In this document: piece by piece, positions 10,510 through 21,763 of the stretch | Layout: the number at the start of each line of letters is the position of its first letter | Numbering within the stretch: the stretch's first letter is position 1 | DNA from: Kalaharituber pfeilii | Lineage: Eukaryota; Ascomycota; Pezizomycetes; Pezizales; Pezizaceae | Direction: 5' to 3' | Length of the DNA stretch: 64,000 nucleotides | Assembly (NCBI GenBank): GCA_015179045.1 | Contig: WHUZ01000007.1 | Coordinates: forward strand, 1,848,501 to 1,912,500 | Made by a program: the position numbers and the translations under genes | Notes under the pieces: generated by a model | Seen by the model: only the letters and a program-made list of their open reading frames with translations | What the model was told of the DNA's origin: nothing | Databases searched by the model: none

Positions 10510-13500
10510 ATGGCGAAAGAAGGCACAAGCGCATCCCAGCAAGCCGGATCGGCAGACCTGGCTACCATATTTAAAATCACACCGCGCATATTGGAAAAAC
10601 TAAGGGACGAAAATGACTACCAAGCTTGGGCGGTGGAAGCTAAAAGGCAACTCAGAAACTATTGGATATAGTAGACGGAACCACACCCAGGCCGTCATCT
10701 GGAGCAACAGACTGGGATGATAAGTCAGATAAAGCTCTAGATTACCTAATGGACAGCTGTGACAAGGAGGCGCAATCGAAAATCAGAGCAGCATCAAACG
10801 CTGCGGAAGCATGGAAAATTCTAAAGGATAACTACAAAGGCCAAACCAGAATACATTTGTCCTCCCTCCTCATGAGCGTAACACATCTGAAACTCGATGA
10901 TAGAAAGGATTCTCTTCCAGACCACATTGCAGAATTCGAGCGATGTTGACTCAAACTCGCACAAGCTGCCAGTGCCGGATCAGCAACTTCAATATCGCTT
11001 GCAGTAAGAATACATCCGGTTTGCCAGAACGATGGATGGAAAGCGACTCTGCTGTTGGCCTCACTACCTCGAATGCAACTCTATTAAAATATCATCGACA
11101 ATATTACTTCCAAAGAAGATAAGCCTACCTATGCCAACGTAGTGATGAGACTAAGGGAAGTCACACCTAGGAAGAAAGCTCAGGACAGATACCTATGCTA
11201 GAAGCAGAAATCACCTCCCTCAAGAACCAAAATAAGGAACTACAAGACAAAGTAGCAGCCTTAGAAGTCACGCTCCCACCATCTCGACCACCAACTAGAT
11301 CACCATCACCGGCACGGACAGTGACCTCCATCCTCTCTCTTCGACCAGCACCAACCTCTCCTCCAAAGAGAAAAGCTAGGCACAAAACCAGGCGATGGGA
11401 TTCACCTAAACCCGAACTTACTGGCCAGTACATCCCATTCGCCCGCCTCCCGACTCTAAGAACCTGGGATGGCAACCTGGATGGACTACAAGTATGGAAG
11501 TCCGAAATAATGGACTTGGTATACCTCCGAGAACATCGCTGCACCTTTGCCGAAGAAGACACCAAAATTCTCTATGCCTCTCGCTCGCTAACAGACAAAG
11601 CAGCAGACTGGTATAGTCAGAACAAACATATGTACATGGGTAAAGGGGCTCGGAGGGATGCAACATTGGAGAGATAGCTGGACGATTTAGCAGAAGGGAT
11701 GGGAATCTACATGCAGGAGCAACAAATGAAAGACAAGCTCAACACCTATACGCAAAAGGACAAAATCATGGACTACATCAATGCCATAAAGAAAATGAAC
11801 CACCTCGCTAACTACGAAAGACGAAACCATAACAATCGATCCCTAAGCAGCCCTCACAGTTGCCCAAGAAGTGAAGAAAAAAGTTTTCAGTGTTACTCGA
11901 GATGTAGTTCCATATCACTGCAATCGTCTTAAAGAGGATATGATATGAAATATTCTTCTCTCAAAATACTATAATAAAGCGATATGGAATCAAGAGCATC
12001 TAAGCCAAGAAACCACTACTAACGAAGCCCTTCTGAAAGACATGGAAATAGAGGTGCTATCAGAGTCACGCTTCAGTGATTCTGAATGTGAGATGCTGGC
12101 TAAAGCGATATGGAATCAAGAGCATCTAAGCCAAGAAACCACTACTAATGAAGCCCTTCTGAAAGACATGGAAATAGAGGTGCTATCAGAGTCACGCTTC
12201 AATCATTCTGAATGTGAGATGCTGGCATTGCAAGCGAGCGGGATATCCAGGCACCAACCACAAAAATAAGCAAACCAAAGAAGCGCTGGTAATGGAAGAG
12301 GATGACGAGAAAGAAGAAAAATTCTTGTTCATGTTATCCCAGCAATCAACCAGTAAATCCTGCGCATGGAACGTGGACTGCGGTGCCACCACTCATGTCA
12401 CATACGATATGGAGGATCTCATTTGCGAACAAGTCTTCAATCAAACTGGCCGATATCCACGAACTATACGGTCCGACCAAGGTGGCGAATTTGTCAATAA
12501 GGAAATGGAGTCTTATTGCCAATCCAAAGGCATAAAACACCAGACAACCGCTGCCTACTCCCCAGAGTCCAACGGGATTGCGGAACGATACAATCTCACA
12601 TTAGCCAATATGGTACGACCCATACTGTCAGACAATCCTCCAAGCCTATGGGCAGAAGCCTTCAATTGGGCCTGCTACATCAAAAATCGGCTTCCTCATT
12701 CGGCACATGGGAAATCGCCGTTTGAATTAATGTTTAATAAGAAACCAACTATCTCCCATCTCCGCCCCTTCACCTGTCGCGTCTATGTCCACATTCCAGG
12801 GGGAAGCGACCTGCAGGATCCAAACTAGATGCACGAAGCTGGGAAGGAAAATTAGTTGGATACTCGGACTCCCCCCTTATGTTTGACTCAAGAACGGTGC
12901 GATCGGGTCTTTTTCACTTGCATTCTCAAACTACGTTATAAACTACAGCCTGAAATTTACTACGTCATAAACTACAGCCTGATATTCACTGCATTATCTC
13001 ACACACCTCGACAACCACCTCAGGATACGTATCGGATCACGTGACTGAGGCCATAACGCGAGAACCAGACCAGCTACAGACACGCCGAAAGAAGCCCCAG
13101 ATACCCCTCGGCCGGACGGTCGCGGGGGCACCACAAGACCCAGAGGGACGATCTTCGACACGAGAGCCCCCCCAAAAAACGGACATTTTGAACAAACAAC
13201 ACGACGAAAAACAACCACAGATTTGAATTCTCCGCCTCTTGCCAGCCAGGATTCTCTTGCGAGCCAGGATTCTGACACAGATCTGCTACTCCATTTAGAT
13301 GATGGCTCTGAGTTCAACTATGCGTCAAACTCACAGACCACAAGCCAGCCTATCAATTCCTTAGCGCATTCACTTGTGCAACCATCCCAGCCGCCAACCC
13401 GCACAATCTCCGCCGACTCAACACAACAGCGGACCCTGCCAGACCCCGAAAGTGCACTGACCTAGAGGCACGAGGCAGACGTGGACCAAGGAAATCCTCC

Positions 13501-13921
13501 GACTCCAGCCTACTCGTGACATGGGAGGAAGGACGACAAGGGGCATGACCAGAACCAGGGAGGCCAGAGATGCCAAGCAAAGGTCAACGGGCTGGAATTC
13601 CATGCAGTGAAGGATTGGAAGTCACATGCGGATATGACGATGATCATCAAAGGCAACCCAGTGGACCTTGATGGGGCAGGAAGAGTCACACTGACAGCTG
13701 AGCACCTCCGCAGGAGTCAGAGAGTGGTGGACATCTACGCAATTGGAAGTACCAATACACCCCTAATTCTAGACCGTCGAGGACGTCGAGGCGTTTCACC
13801 TCCCGAGCAGACAGTTGGCCGCCCCTTGTACATCTTGGATCCTGAATTTGAAAGTGAGGATGAGCTCAATTTACATTCAGAATTTGATCCAAACATCAAA
13901 GAGAAGCTTAGGACCGCCTGA
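10510..13921 (+). pseudogene. Mosaic copia/gypsy-like relic (relic 2)
   Basis: A copia Gag start (10,510-10,950; DYQAWAVEAKRQLRN, then frameshifted KALDYLMDSCDKEAQSKI) is followed at 11,195-11,880 by a coiled-coil plus gypsy-type Gag (KILYASRSLTDKAADWYSQN). A 126-bp tandem duplication comes next. Then the copia protease start (CAWNVDCGATTHVTYDMEDL, about 12,360-12,420) is joined directly to the second half of a copia integrase core (RSDQGGEFVNKEMESYCQSK ... NGIAERYN ... NRLPHSAHGKSPFELMFNKK, to about 12,825). The protease-to-integrase join implies a large internal deletion. 13,040-13,921 is low-complexity linker-like sequence with open frames but no recognisable reverse transcriptase. Confidence 0.7.
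11976..12227 (+). repeat. Two-copy 126-bp tandem duplication
   Basis: The block starting AAAGCGATATGGAATCAAG at 11,976 is repeated from 12,102 with only a few changes (for example AGTGATT to AATCATT). The period of 126 bp equals 42 codons, so it preserves the frame inside relic 2. Confidence 0.9.
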
Positions 13922-14117
13922 ATAAAGATATCTACTTTATTTTACAGAATCCGGACATCTAGGAAGCGTTTTCATCAAAAAACAGTTTCTCGAACTCGAG
14001 AAAACACAACAAATTCCATCACTACCCGGGGGCGTCCACCAAGTGGTTACCAGCTCACCCGGGACTCAGGAGAACGACAGAGAGAAGGTGGGTTAAACGG
14101 ACGTTAGATCACTTCCA
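13922..14117. other. Spacer between relics
   Basis: No recognisable gene. A short stretch joins relic 2 to the LINE relic. Confidence 0.4.
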
Positions 14118-16130
14118 CATTCGGAAACCGGCGATGTGTACACGGACGGAAGCATGAACGAAAAAGGGAGGGTGGGGGCGGGGGTGAAGAGATGGGAACG
14201 GGGCGACGATTTGGGACACTGTTACTCCAGACGATTCAGTTAGCCAGGCATTGACATACACTACTGTAGCTGCTAATAGCTCCCGAGCAGTTAGCACCCT
14301 GGGTGCACCTCTTCGTGCAATTGCCGAACAGGCTGCAGAAAAGCTTGCAATTTATACCTTATTTGAAAACACTCTCCCTACTAGCCTGGAAACCTTACAG
14401 GTGATTGAAACTGTATGGGTCCTTAGATTCGGTGCATGAAGAAGGGGCTGGAAAGAGCGATACCGGCACCGGCAACCGTGGTGGTACTGACTGACTCGCA
14501 AGCTGCAATCGCGGCGGTGAAAAGGGCAGGAAGCCGAGGTAAAGCCAGGACCGGAGACCTGAGGAGGGTAGTGGACCTCATCAGGCAGAGACCACACCAG
14601 CTGAGGAAGCGCCAGACGTTGACATGATCGTGTCGGAGAATGTCGACGACACATCAGGTATTTGATCACACTCTGTGCCCTTGTGTGATCGGTCTATTAG
14701 TAGAGCGAAGCTCTTCACCTGCAAGCCTTCCAATCCAAAAAAAAAAAAGGTGTGGATTTCATCTGCGGAAAATCAACGGCAGCCATCCGTCAGTCAGCAT
14801 TCCAAAAGACAGGAATCCCGACAAGAGATCCCGGCTGCCCCAGAGTGTCACAGACTAGCCAAGCAGGAATGGTCCGCATTAAGGAAATAAAGCCCCGGAC
14901 GCCGCGGATCAAAGGATAGGCCCCGCGCCCCAATGAATAAGTCACCGCTCAGGAAATTAAGTCACCGCTCAGATATGCCCCGCGCCCCAATGAATAAAGT
15001 CACCGCTCAGGAAATAAACCACCGTCCAGGGAAAAGTACAGGAAACTATAGTCTCCTATGTCATGTCCAGTTTTTGTATTTAATTCATGCCTTCCCCTCA
15101 TGTGCATAAGTCCTCAAGCAACGTCTTGTTCCCTGCCTATATCTACAACAGTACCGATACCGTAAAACCGCCCTGTCAAACTTGTGACCGGGACGTACGA
15201 GTAACGTACTACGGCTTTTTACACAGAGCAGAACTCCTGTCAGAATGGCTCAGGGCAAGGGGGCATCGAAGAGGACCCTATAAAGACAGCTACAACCGCG
15301 GCGAAACGAAAGCGTCCAACTGAGTGTGCGGGGAAGGAAGCAGCGGCAAGTGCGGGCCCTCCCTCAACGGCTCCTGGCTCATTGCAGAAAGGAGAAAGTA
15401 AGGCGGGGAGGTGAAGCTGATGTGGGTGAAAGCTCACATTGGCATTTTGGGGAACGAAGCAGCGGACGCGGAAGCAAAGAAGGCGGCGAACAGGATCGGG
15501 AGATCGGTGGTGACGGAGGGGGGCCTGCGGCAGAAGTGGGGAAAACTGCGGGCAGCGGAACGGTGTGAGCCAGGTTTCGGGGGGGGGGCGGTGATGAGGT
15601 GGGGCAGAGGGGCAGCCACCACATTCAACAAGACTCAGAACCGGGAAGGGGATGACGAAGGAGTGGGATGTGAAGGCTGGGAAGGCGGTGGAGGGGTGAT
15701 GTGTAGGTGTGGTGATAGACAGACGGCAGACCACCTGGCGTTCAGGTGTGAAGAGGCGGTATACCCGGAGGGATGGGGAGGGTGGGCAGACTTTGAAAGG
15801 AAAAACTTGGAAAGAGCAGCAGGAGAACGGGGATGAGGTGGACATCCTGGAACAACTGTTCTTCTCATTAAGGGCATAGAGCGTAGGGAGGGTCGAATTT
15901 CGGGGCGGCGGGGAGGGGAGAAAATTCCATTTGTAGAGATGGCGGCGGAGGAATGATGTAGCTGTTTTAATTGCCGTGAGGGGGTGCGGCGGGGAGGGGG
16001 TGTAAGTCTCGTATGTAGAGGTGGCGGGGGAGGAGTAGGTAGACGTGCTTGCCTCCGAGCATCGAGGGTCTAGGCCCAGGGGCCCTGCCATGGCGAACAG
16101 CTACAAGCAGGGTTGTGTGATATAAAAAAA
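14118..16130 (+). pseudogene. LINE (non-LTR) RNase H/zinc-finger relic split by insertions
   Basis: RNase H starts at about 14,130 (VYTDGSMNEKGRVGAGV). It is interrupted at about 14,214-14,435, resumes (VVVLTDSQAAIAAVKRAG, to about 14,585), is interrupted again until about 15,405, then ends with the signature MWVKAHIGILGNEAADAEAK. A C-C-H-C zinc-finger-like motif follows (CRCGDRQTADHLAFRCEEA, about 15,700-15,760). The likely 3' end is '...gtgtgatata' plus an A-rich tail at 16,120-16,148. The domain order matches RNase H-bearing fungal LINEs, as in the minus-strand copy at 43,369-47,278. Reverse transcriptase and endonuclease are absent, so it is 5'-truncated and inactive. Confidence 0.75.
14920..15010 (+). 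repeat. Short direct repeats inside the second insertion
   Basis: 'gccccgcgccccaatgaata' and 'gtcaccgctcagg' occur repeatedly between 14,920 and 15,010, in the material separating the RNase H halves of the LINE relic. Confidence 0.75.
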
Positions 16131-16148
16131 AACAATAAAACAAAAAAG

Positions 16149-16987
16149 GGCGGCTTGGGGGGAGACTTCGAAACCAAATCTGCCAGACACATAACAATCG
16201 AAGACATTGAGGCGGGGAAGATTTCAACCCGGGATATCATCGAATTCATCGCAAGAGAAGTAGCCGTAGACCATCGACCCCCCGAAAACCAACTAGAGGA
16301 GACCATTGTGGCGTGAGGTCCAGGCTGGATAATCGCGAGCACCTTCTCCGACGACAGTCAGGAACGCCCCCTGCCAGACAACACCAACGACGCACAAGGG
16401 AAGCCACAGACAGACGAGGTCGGAGACAGCCAGGCCACCGAGGGCTTCCCGATACCATTCACCCACGGTCACGCAACTGACGACGAGGATGATTCAGACA
16501 GCGAAGCGTCCGTCGAAATGGTTAGACACATATAGTAGAGCCGACCCCCCCAACCACACGGGGGATTCAGAGACAGCGAAGGATACACGCCCCCTCTATT
16601 GCACATCCCGGAAACGAGACCTCCCTCTCCGGACCGCCCACAAACCCCGGACCTGGACGAAAGTGAACATGAGGAACGCTACATGTAGAAACAGTGATCG
16701 CTGCAGCCAGACAAGCAAAAGCCTGGAAAGAAAAGATGATACTAGGCAGGATCAAACCCGAACAGCCCAATACATGGGAGCCGAGGCAGCCGAGGCCATC
16801 AGAGGGCGAGAAAAGAGATTCGAGCTCTGAAAATGGGAGGAGGAGGTGGACGAGGAACTAAGGAAGTGAGCGAAAAGCATGACGGATAGATACTGGCAAT
16901 GGAGAAGGCATGAGAACAAAGCTCAGAATTAGCAGACGAGTTTAAAGCAGAGCTAACCATACCCATACACCTCGAGCCGTGCCAATT
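16149..16987. other. Unassigned retroelement-like spacer
   Basis: Short open frames (for example 16,113-16,316 and 16,489-16,830) encode hydrophilic peptides without recognisable motifs. Probably debris between the LINE relic and the MITE. Confidence 0.35.
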
Positions 16988-17332
16988 TGTTCGCATCGGT
17001 TACAAGTACTTGTCGGTTTAACTTGTCGGTTTAACTTTGTCGGTTTTTCGGTACAAGTCGGGATTTGCTAAAAAAGAAAACTTGACTTGGTCAACAAGTT
17101 GGGTTTTTTCACATTTAAAATCTTGGACCGACAAGTTAAAACAAATACAAGTTGAAAATTTAATATTTCACCATATAAATAATTCTTGTCCAAGTTGGTT
17201 TTTAGCTCTATTTTCAATTTGTCGGACAAGTTTATATAAAAAAAAAAAAAAAAAAAAAACTTGGTGAAGCATGTTGGTGTTGGTCTAAGTAGAAAACTTG
17301 TACCAATAAACTGACTTGGACCGATGCGAACA
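16988..17332. mobile_element. AT-rich MITE with TGTTCGCATCGGT termini
   Basis: The ends are inverted repeats: TGTTCGCATCGGT at the left and its reverse complement at the right, ending at 17,332. The interior is AT-rich and crowded with ACTTG/CAAGT words, including a direct repeat of 'acttgtcggttta' near the left end. An A-tract lies at about 17,240-17,262. There is no coding capacity. The target-site duplication is unclear. Confidence 0.7.
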
Positions 17333-17431
17333 TTAGGGCTCAGAATAATTGGATACTATTATAGATAGAGATTATAGAAATAGTTCAATAGAAGTATTCT
17401 AGAAAAGAAATGAGTCTAGATTCTAAAGAAG

Positions 17432-17890
17432 TGCTGGAGAAATATTAATCGAGCCTCTTGTTCATTTATAAGATATTCATAAATCAGAGGAATAGTTTTA
17501 TCATCAGCTGGTTTTGTGAGTATAGCAGAGGCATGGTTGGACTGATAAGAAAAATTATAGGAAGAAACCTTCAGCCAATGTATAGGTATATGTATGAGTT
17601 GGCTTTTTTTATCATTATCAAGAGGAGCTGCAGTATTATTCCTGTCATAGCAACGTGAACTTTACAGAACAGGACTTCGGAGCTAGGGAGGGTGTAAGGA
17701 TTGGGCTCCAAAACGGAAAAATAGTGGAAGGACCCGAAACGGAAATATAATGGACAGTTAAAAGGACGCATGTATGGGAAGGGTCGAAGGATATAAAAGA
17801 GGCCTATAAATTCCACGAAAATGTAAATAGATAGAATAGAGCTCCCAAGAACTACCGAGCGAGCAAAATAAACTCTCTTCTCCCGAAAAT
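17432..17890 (+). repeat. Solo copia-type LTR
   Basis: It starts TGCTGGAGAAATATTAATCG, homologous to 10,363-10,470, and ends near '...ctcccgaaaattaca'. The second half resembles 540-737. No internal region follows, so it is a solo LTR or a truncated copy. Confidence 0.6.
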
Positions 17891-18219
17891 TACATCCTGA
17901 CCCTGTAGACTATCAAAACCCTTTCCGACCTCCTTGATAAGGCATTCGGTGGCCCTGACCCACAAGGAACGGCGAGCCGCGAGGTTAATGTCCTTCATCG
18001 GGGGAATATGGACGTTTTCGCCTACTATGCTTGCTAGTCGCTCGCGTGAAACTCTGCATAGTAGGCAGAACAAAACCAACACATTGAAGAGCATTAAGGC
18101 ACATTGGGACGGCGTTCGGAGTTGAGGAGGGCGTAAGACTGCGGAACTCCGCACTCCTGCTTGAGGAAATATGATAGATTAGACCCAATGTAGCCAAAAT
18201 ATGGTATTACATATTGTAG

Positions 18220-18380
18220 TTAATATTCGGTCGCAATGCTGGTGAGATATGAGAACATGCCGAAAGATAGGGTCGAGAGTCAGGTATAAAAAGGGGTCTG
18301 GTATCAACTGATGTAGATAGATAGACTAGAGCACTCCGGCTTACTGAGCAGTGCAAATAAATTCTCTATTAAAAGCTGTA
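18220..18380 (+). repeat. LTR 3' fragment of the same family
   Basis: It shares the 'ggtataaaaaggggtctgg' leader and the 'gatagatagactagagc ... caaataaattctct' block with the copies at 540-737 and 17,690-17,890. Confidence 0.5.
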
Positions 18381-20449
18381 TCGAGACATCCAGAAGCACA
18401 GACGTCTCAGCAGGGAATCAAGATTTACTCTCCCTACCCCCCAAAAATACTGGATGATGCCCTTGCGCTAACTTTGGTGTGCTCTTACATTACTATATTC
18501 TCATCTCACTCTCTTTTCCTTCACCTCTGTCTTCTGTGATCCCCTATCAGGATAATTAAGATCGGTATTCTCTGTTACAGATTAGCTCGTAGCTAAAAAC
18601 ATCCAACAGCCACGTGTGCGGGAGATCTGCACAGGGATCAGGGAAAAAGAAAAATACAATGACGCAACCAGCTTTCCAATGACTCGCAGTGCAACAAGGT
18701 GGTGAATAGATAAAATTTTCAATCTGCTGTGACATGGAGTCTTAGTTGCCCTAAACAGCTGGACGCAAGTGAAGCAGGCAACAGAATCCCATCGACCGCC
18801 GAATGGAAGAAATGCAAGATATGAAATGTGATCTTTCTGCCAGTTCCCTGCAATCGTGCAGATCCTTCAGCATGCTGACAGTTCCTGCTGGGGACCAGCA
18901 ATTGCAGCGGCTATACATAGTGCATCAAGGTATACTAGTGTCGAGCGGATTCTGGTGGAGAGAATGTGACGTACTCCCCGGAAATCAATTCATGAAAACT
19001 CCGATAAGAAGGTTAGACTGATGTGAAGTAATTCTTAGATGATGTTCAATATATCTGATCTAAACATCAAGCCTGTGAGGAGCCCCATAAAGCTGATGGC
19101 CGAACTATCATGGACCCATTACCATGCATCCAGATTCGTTTTATAAGTACAAAGACAGTTGTCTCCCCTCATTCCCGCTTTGCCTAATGGAGGAGCTAAT
19201 CAGCCTATTATGTCATATTTGAATATGATAGTACTAAAAGACGTGGATTATAACGCTTGTATGGCTGAAAGGCTGTTCTATATACTAGCAAACCCCTATG
19301 TCGTCCGCAGCGCAGCGACGGATCTAAAAGCACAGTGTACGTAGCAATACACAACCAGAATATATACAAAATCAAGAATCTTTACTGGATAGACTCAAAA
19401 TTATTATCGTCGCAGGAGTGCACAGTGGTATAACGGTCGCGAGCAGTAATCGCGTGCCCGTTACCCTAAAACCTATTCTTTCCATATCACATCTCACATC
19501 GAATACTACCTTCACGAAAATGCTCAAACCCCAAGGATCTATCTGTAAACATCTCGCGATGTCTTTTATGTAACTTTATTCATGAAACCCCAAGTGGGAT
19601 AAATCCAAAGTGGAATGTGAGGAGGACGAAGACGATGAAGATGAAGATGATAGGGGGGGAGAAGGCAGAGACGCTTTCACGAATATTTGATCTCCGTTTT
19701 TTTTTTTTTTTTTTTTTTTTTTTTTGTATTTTTTCTCCTGCTATGAGTTTTGTAAATGAGGGGGACATTTTCTTTTTGTCACTTTCCCCCCCTCCACGCG
19801 TCTACATGTTTATGACTTAGTTGAAAACCTCGAAGGAGCAGTTTGTTTTACCTAATTTGAGGGCCAGGGGACGGATTATAGAATATTCAATACGATTTAG
19901 ATGCTATTACTGTAGGTTTTATTTTATGGCTGGCGCTGTATATCAAGTTCGTGTGTGTTTACTGAAGATAGATAGAATTGGGAAGAGGGGGGGTGGGGGG
20001 GTACATTTATCTCGTAGTGGGGAGGGAGGTGGAGATGGAATTCTGTGACGTTTTTGTACGTTTTTACCAATACAAAAAAACAAAAAACGATGGGAGCAGG
20101 GAGAAGCGGTTTTGAGCGCGCGGAAATTAAATCGTGAGCAACGGAGACGATCGGAGGTAGTAAGGTTTTGTGGGGTGGGGTGGGTTGCAAGAGTAGACTT
20201 TGTTTCGTCAAGGACTGCGGTTCAGTAGTTTATGCATTGATGTATATAAATACAGACTGTATATCTCTCATGCGAGGTCTCCGATGTATATCAAGCCGTG
20301 CGGAACTGAACTGGCTGATTCTTAGCTTTTCTTTAGATGAGAGCCAAAGTACTAAATCAGTCTCACAAAAGTGTCTTTGAGTATGCAAATCCGTTTATGC
20401 CATGATTCATAAAGTTGGCGACCAAACTAGCAACCTACACCATCGGGAG

Positions 20450-20497
<48 letters not shown>

Positions 20498-20571
20498 TTT
20501 CATAAGATCCCATATCAGGGGGGGGGGGGGTTCAATTATTCCCAACTAAAGAAAGATACAGCGGCTTTTTT
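18381..20571. other. Intergenic DNA with homopolymer tracts
   Basis: I find no gene. It contains a T-tract at about 19,700-19,724, G-rich runs near 19,990, and an A-tract of about 40 nt at 20,454-20,493 followed by a G-run near 20,519-20,530. The A-tract could be a retroposon tail, but I cannot define a body or target duplication. Confidence 0.5.
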
Positions 20572-21456
20572 TCACCTAACACGGGTATCCAACGCCAACC
20601 GCTCTCCCATCTCCAACTCCACCCCTACACCGCGTACCAATTCCTGGAACTTCTTGAGCTCCGCTACGCCCATGTTCATTACCTCTACTTGCTCCTTGTT
20701 GGAGCCGGCTGCGGACCCGGCTTGGGATACGCGAACGCTGACTTCGCATACCCACGCTTGGGCCGGGTCAAGGTTTTTCAGAGACTCGCGGGGTAAGGGA
20801 TGGTGGGGGATGGTGGGGAGGAGAGTCTGGGTTAGTGATATTATGAGGTTTTGGTGGTAGAGGTTGTAGCCGGAGGTTACGTATTCAGCGGCATGGCTGG
20901 GGGTCTCAAGTCAGGTTATGTTAAAGAGCGAAGGGGAAAGGCTTGGTACTTACGTGTACCCTAGGTCATCCATGAATGCCAGCGCATTGCCGTCTCCTAT
21001 CTCTGCGAGATACATATTTCTAGTAGTGACCGGCCGGGTCCTCATAGCCTCGGGGAAGTCGAGAAACTGCATTGTCCATTTCTGCTTGCGGATGTCATAC
21101 AGCAATTCATCATTCCGCGGGGCATTTGCTGGCGTCGGTTCGGCTTCCAAGTCAATCATGACCACATCCTCCTCCCCCCCTCCTTTGCCTTTCCCCTTGG
21201 CCTCCTGCTCTTTCCGGTACTGCTCCTTGTACTTGCGCTCCCATCCCGCCTCGTCGATTTTAGATATAAGCTGTAAATAGTGCATCTCCGCTTGCGCTGT
21301 TCCCGCCGTTATATGGAGCTTCGGCCGCTTGGGCCGGAATATGAGATGGTGTATGAATGTCGGCTCTGGGTTCATGTTGCAGATCCCGGAAAATATTCGG
21401 AGTATCTGCGCATGTCGGGAATTTGGTATTAGGGCGTATAGGGATAGTTCCTGCAT
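20572..21456 (-). CDS. MED18: Mediator complex subunit 18 (Med18/Srb5)
   Basis: Two exons, complement(20572..20896, 20954..21456), give 275 aa. The 57-nt intron has a GTAAGT donor and CCCAG acceptor. The family-typical start MQELSLYALIPNSRHAQILR leads into 'HHLIFRPKRP'. Another Med18 hallmark, a C-terminal beta-rich segment, crosses the intron (LGYTHAAEYVTSGYNLYHQN). Med18 is a head-module subunit of Mediator that bridges activators and RNA polymerase II in the nucleus. A Lys/Glu-rich, low-complexity insert lies at about residues 80-110. The start is the first ATG of the conserved N terminus. The gene is divergent from NAA40; a (GT)n microsatellite lies just upstream of the start. Confidence 0.9.
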
Positions 21457-21724
21457 CGTGTGTGTGTGTGTGTGTGTGCGATGTTGGTGCTTCGACGCGA
21501 TATGAAAGCCTGCGGCTCAAGTTAACGTCGGGCTATGCATAGTGATGTTTTCCCTGCAGGGGGGGGGGGTGGTGCAACTCTTGGCATACTCAGGGAGCTC
21601 TGCCCATAGCAACGACACCCAATATTAATATTTACATGTAAACATTATTTCGTTACGAAATTCTCGGAAAATACAAAAAAAAAACACCAAAAAACAGAAA
21701 ACAAATCAAGGAGGAAGCGGAAGG

Positions 21725-21760
<36 letters not shown>
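21457..21760. promoter_or_regulatory. Divergent promoter region MED18/NAA40
   Basis: This 304-bp interval separates the two start codons. It holds a (GT)n repeat at about 21,457-21,478, a G-run near 21,560 and a T-tract at about 21,729-21,757 directly in front of the NAA40 start. Long T-tracts often keep fungal promoters nucleosome-poor; that role is inferred. Confidence 0.5.

Positions 21761-21763
<3 letters not shown>

Noticed and set aside
15240..16091. 283-codon minus ORF over the LINE relic
   Set aside because: Pro/Ser-rich antisense shadow of GC-rich RNase H sequence; the plus strand carries the real motifs.
19411..19480. tRNA-like stretch ('gcacagtggtataacggtcgc')
   Set aside because: It resembles a tRNA 5' half with an A-box, but there is no B-box, no matching acceptor stem and no cloverleaf fold.
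20454..20493. 40-nt poly(A) as evidence of a retrogene
   Set aside because: No body, no target duplication and no coding homology upstream; also followed by a G-run, so simple homopolymer expansion is as likely.
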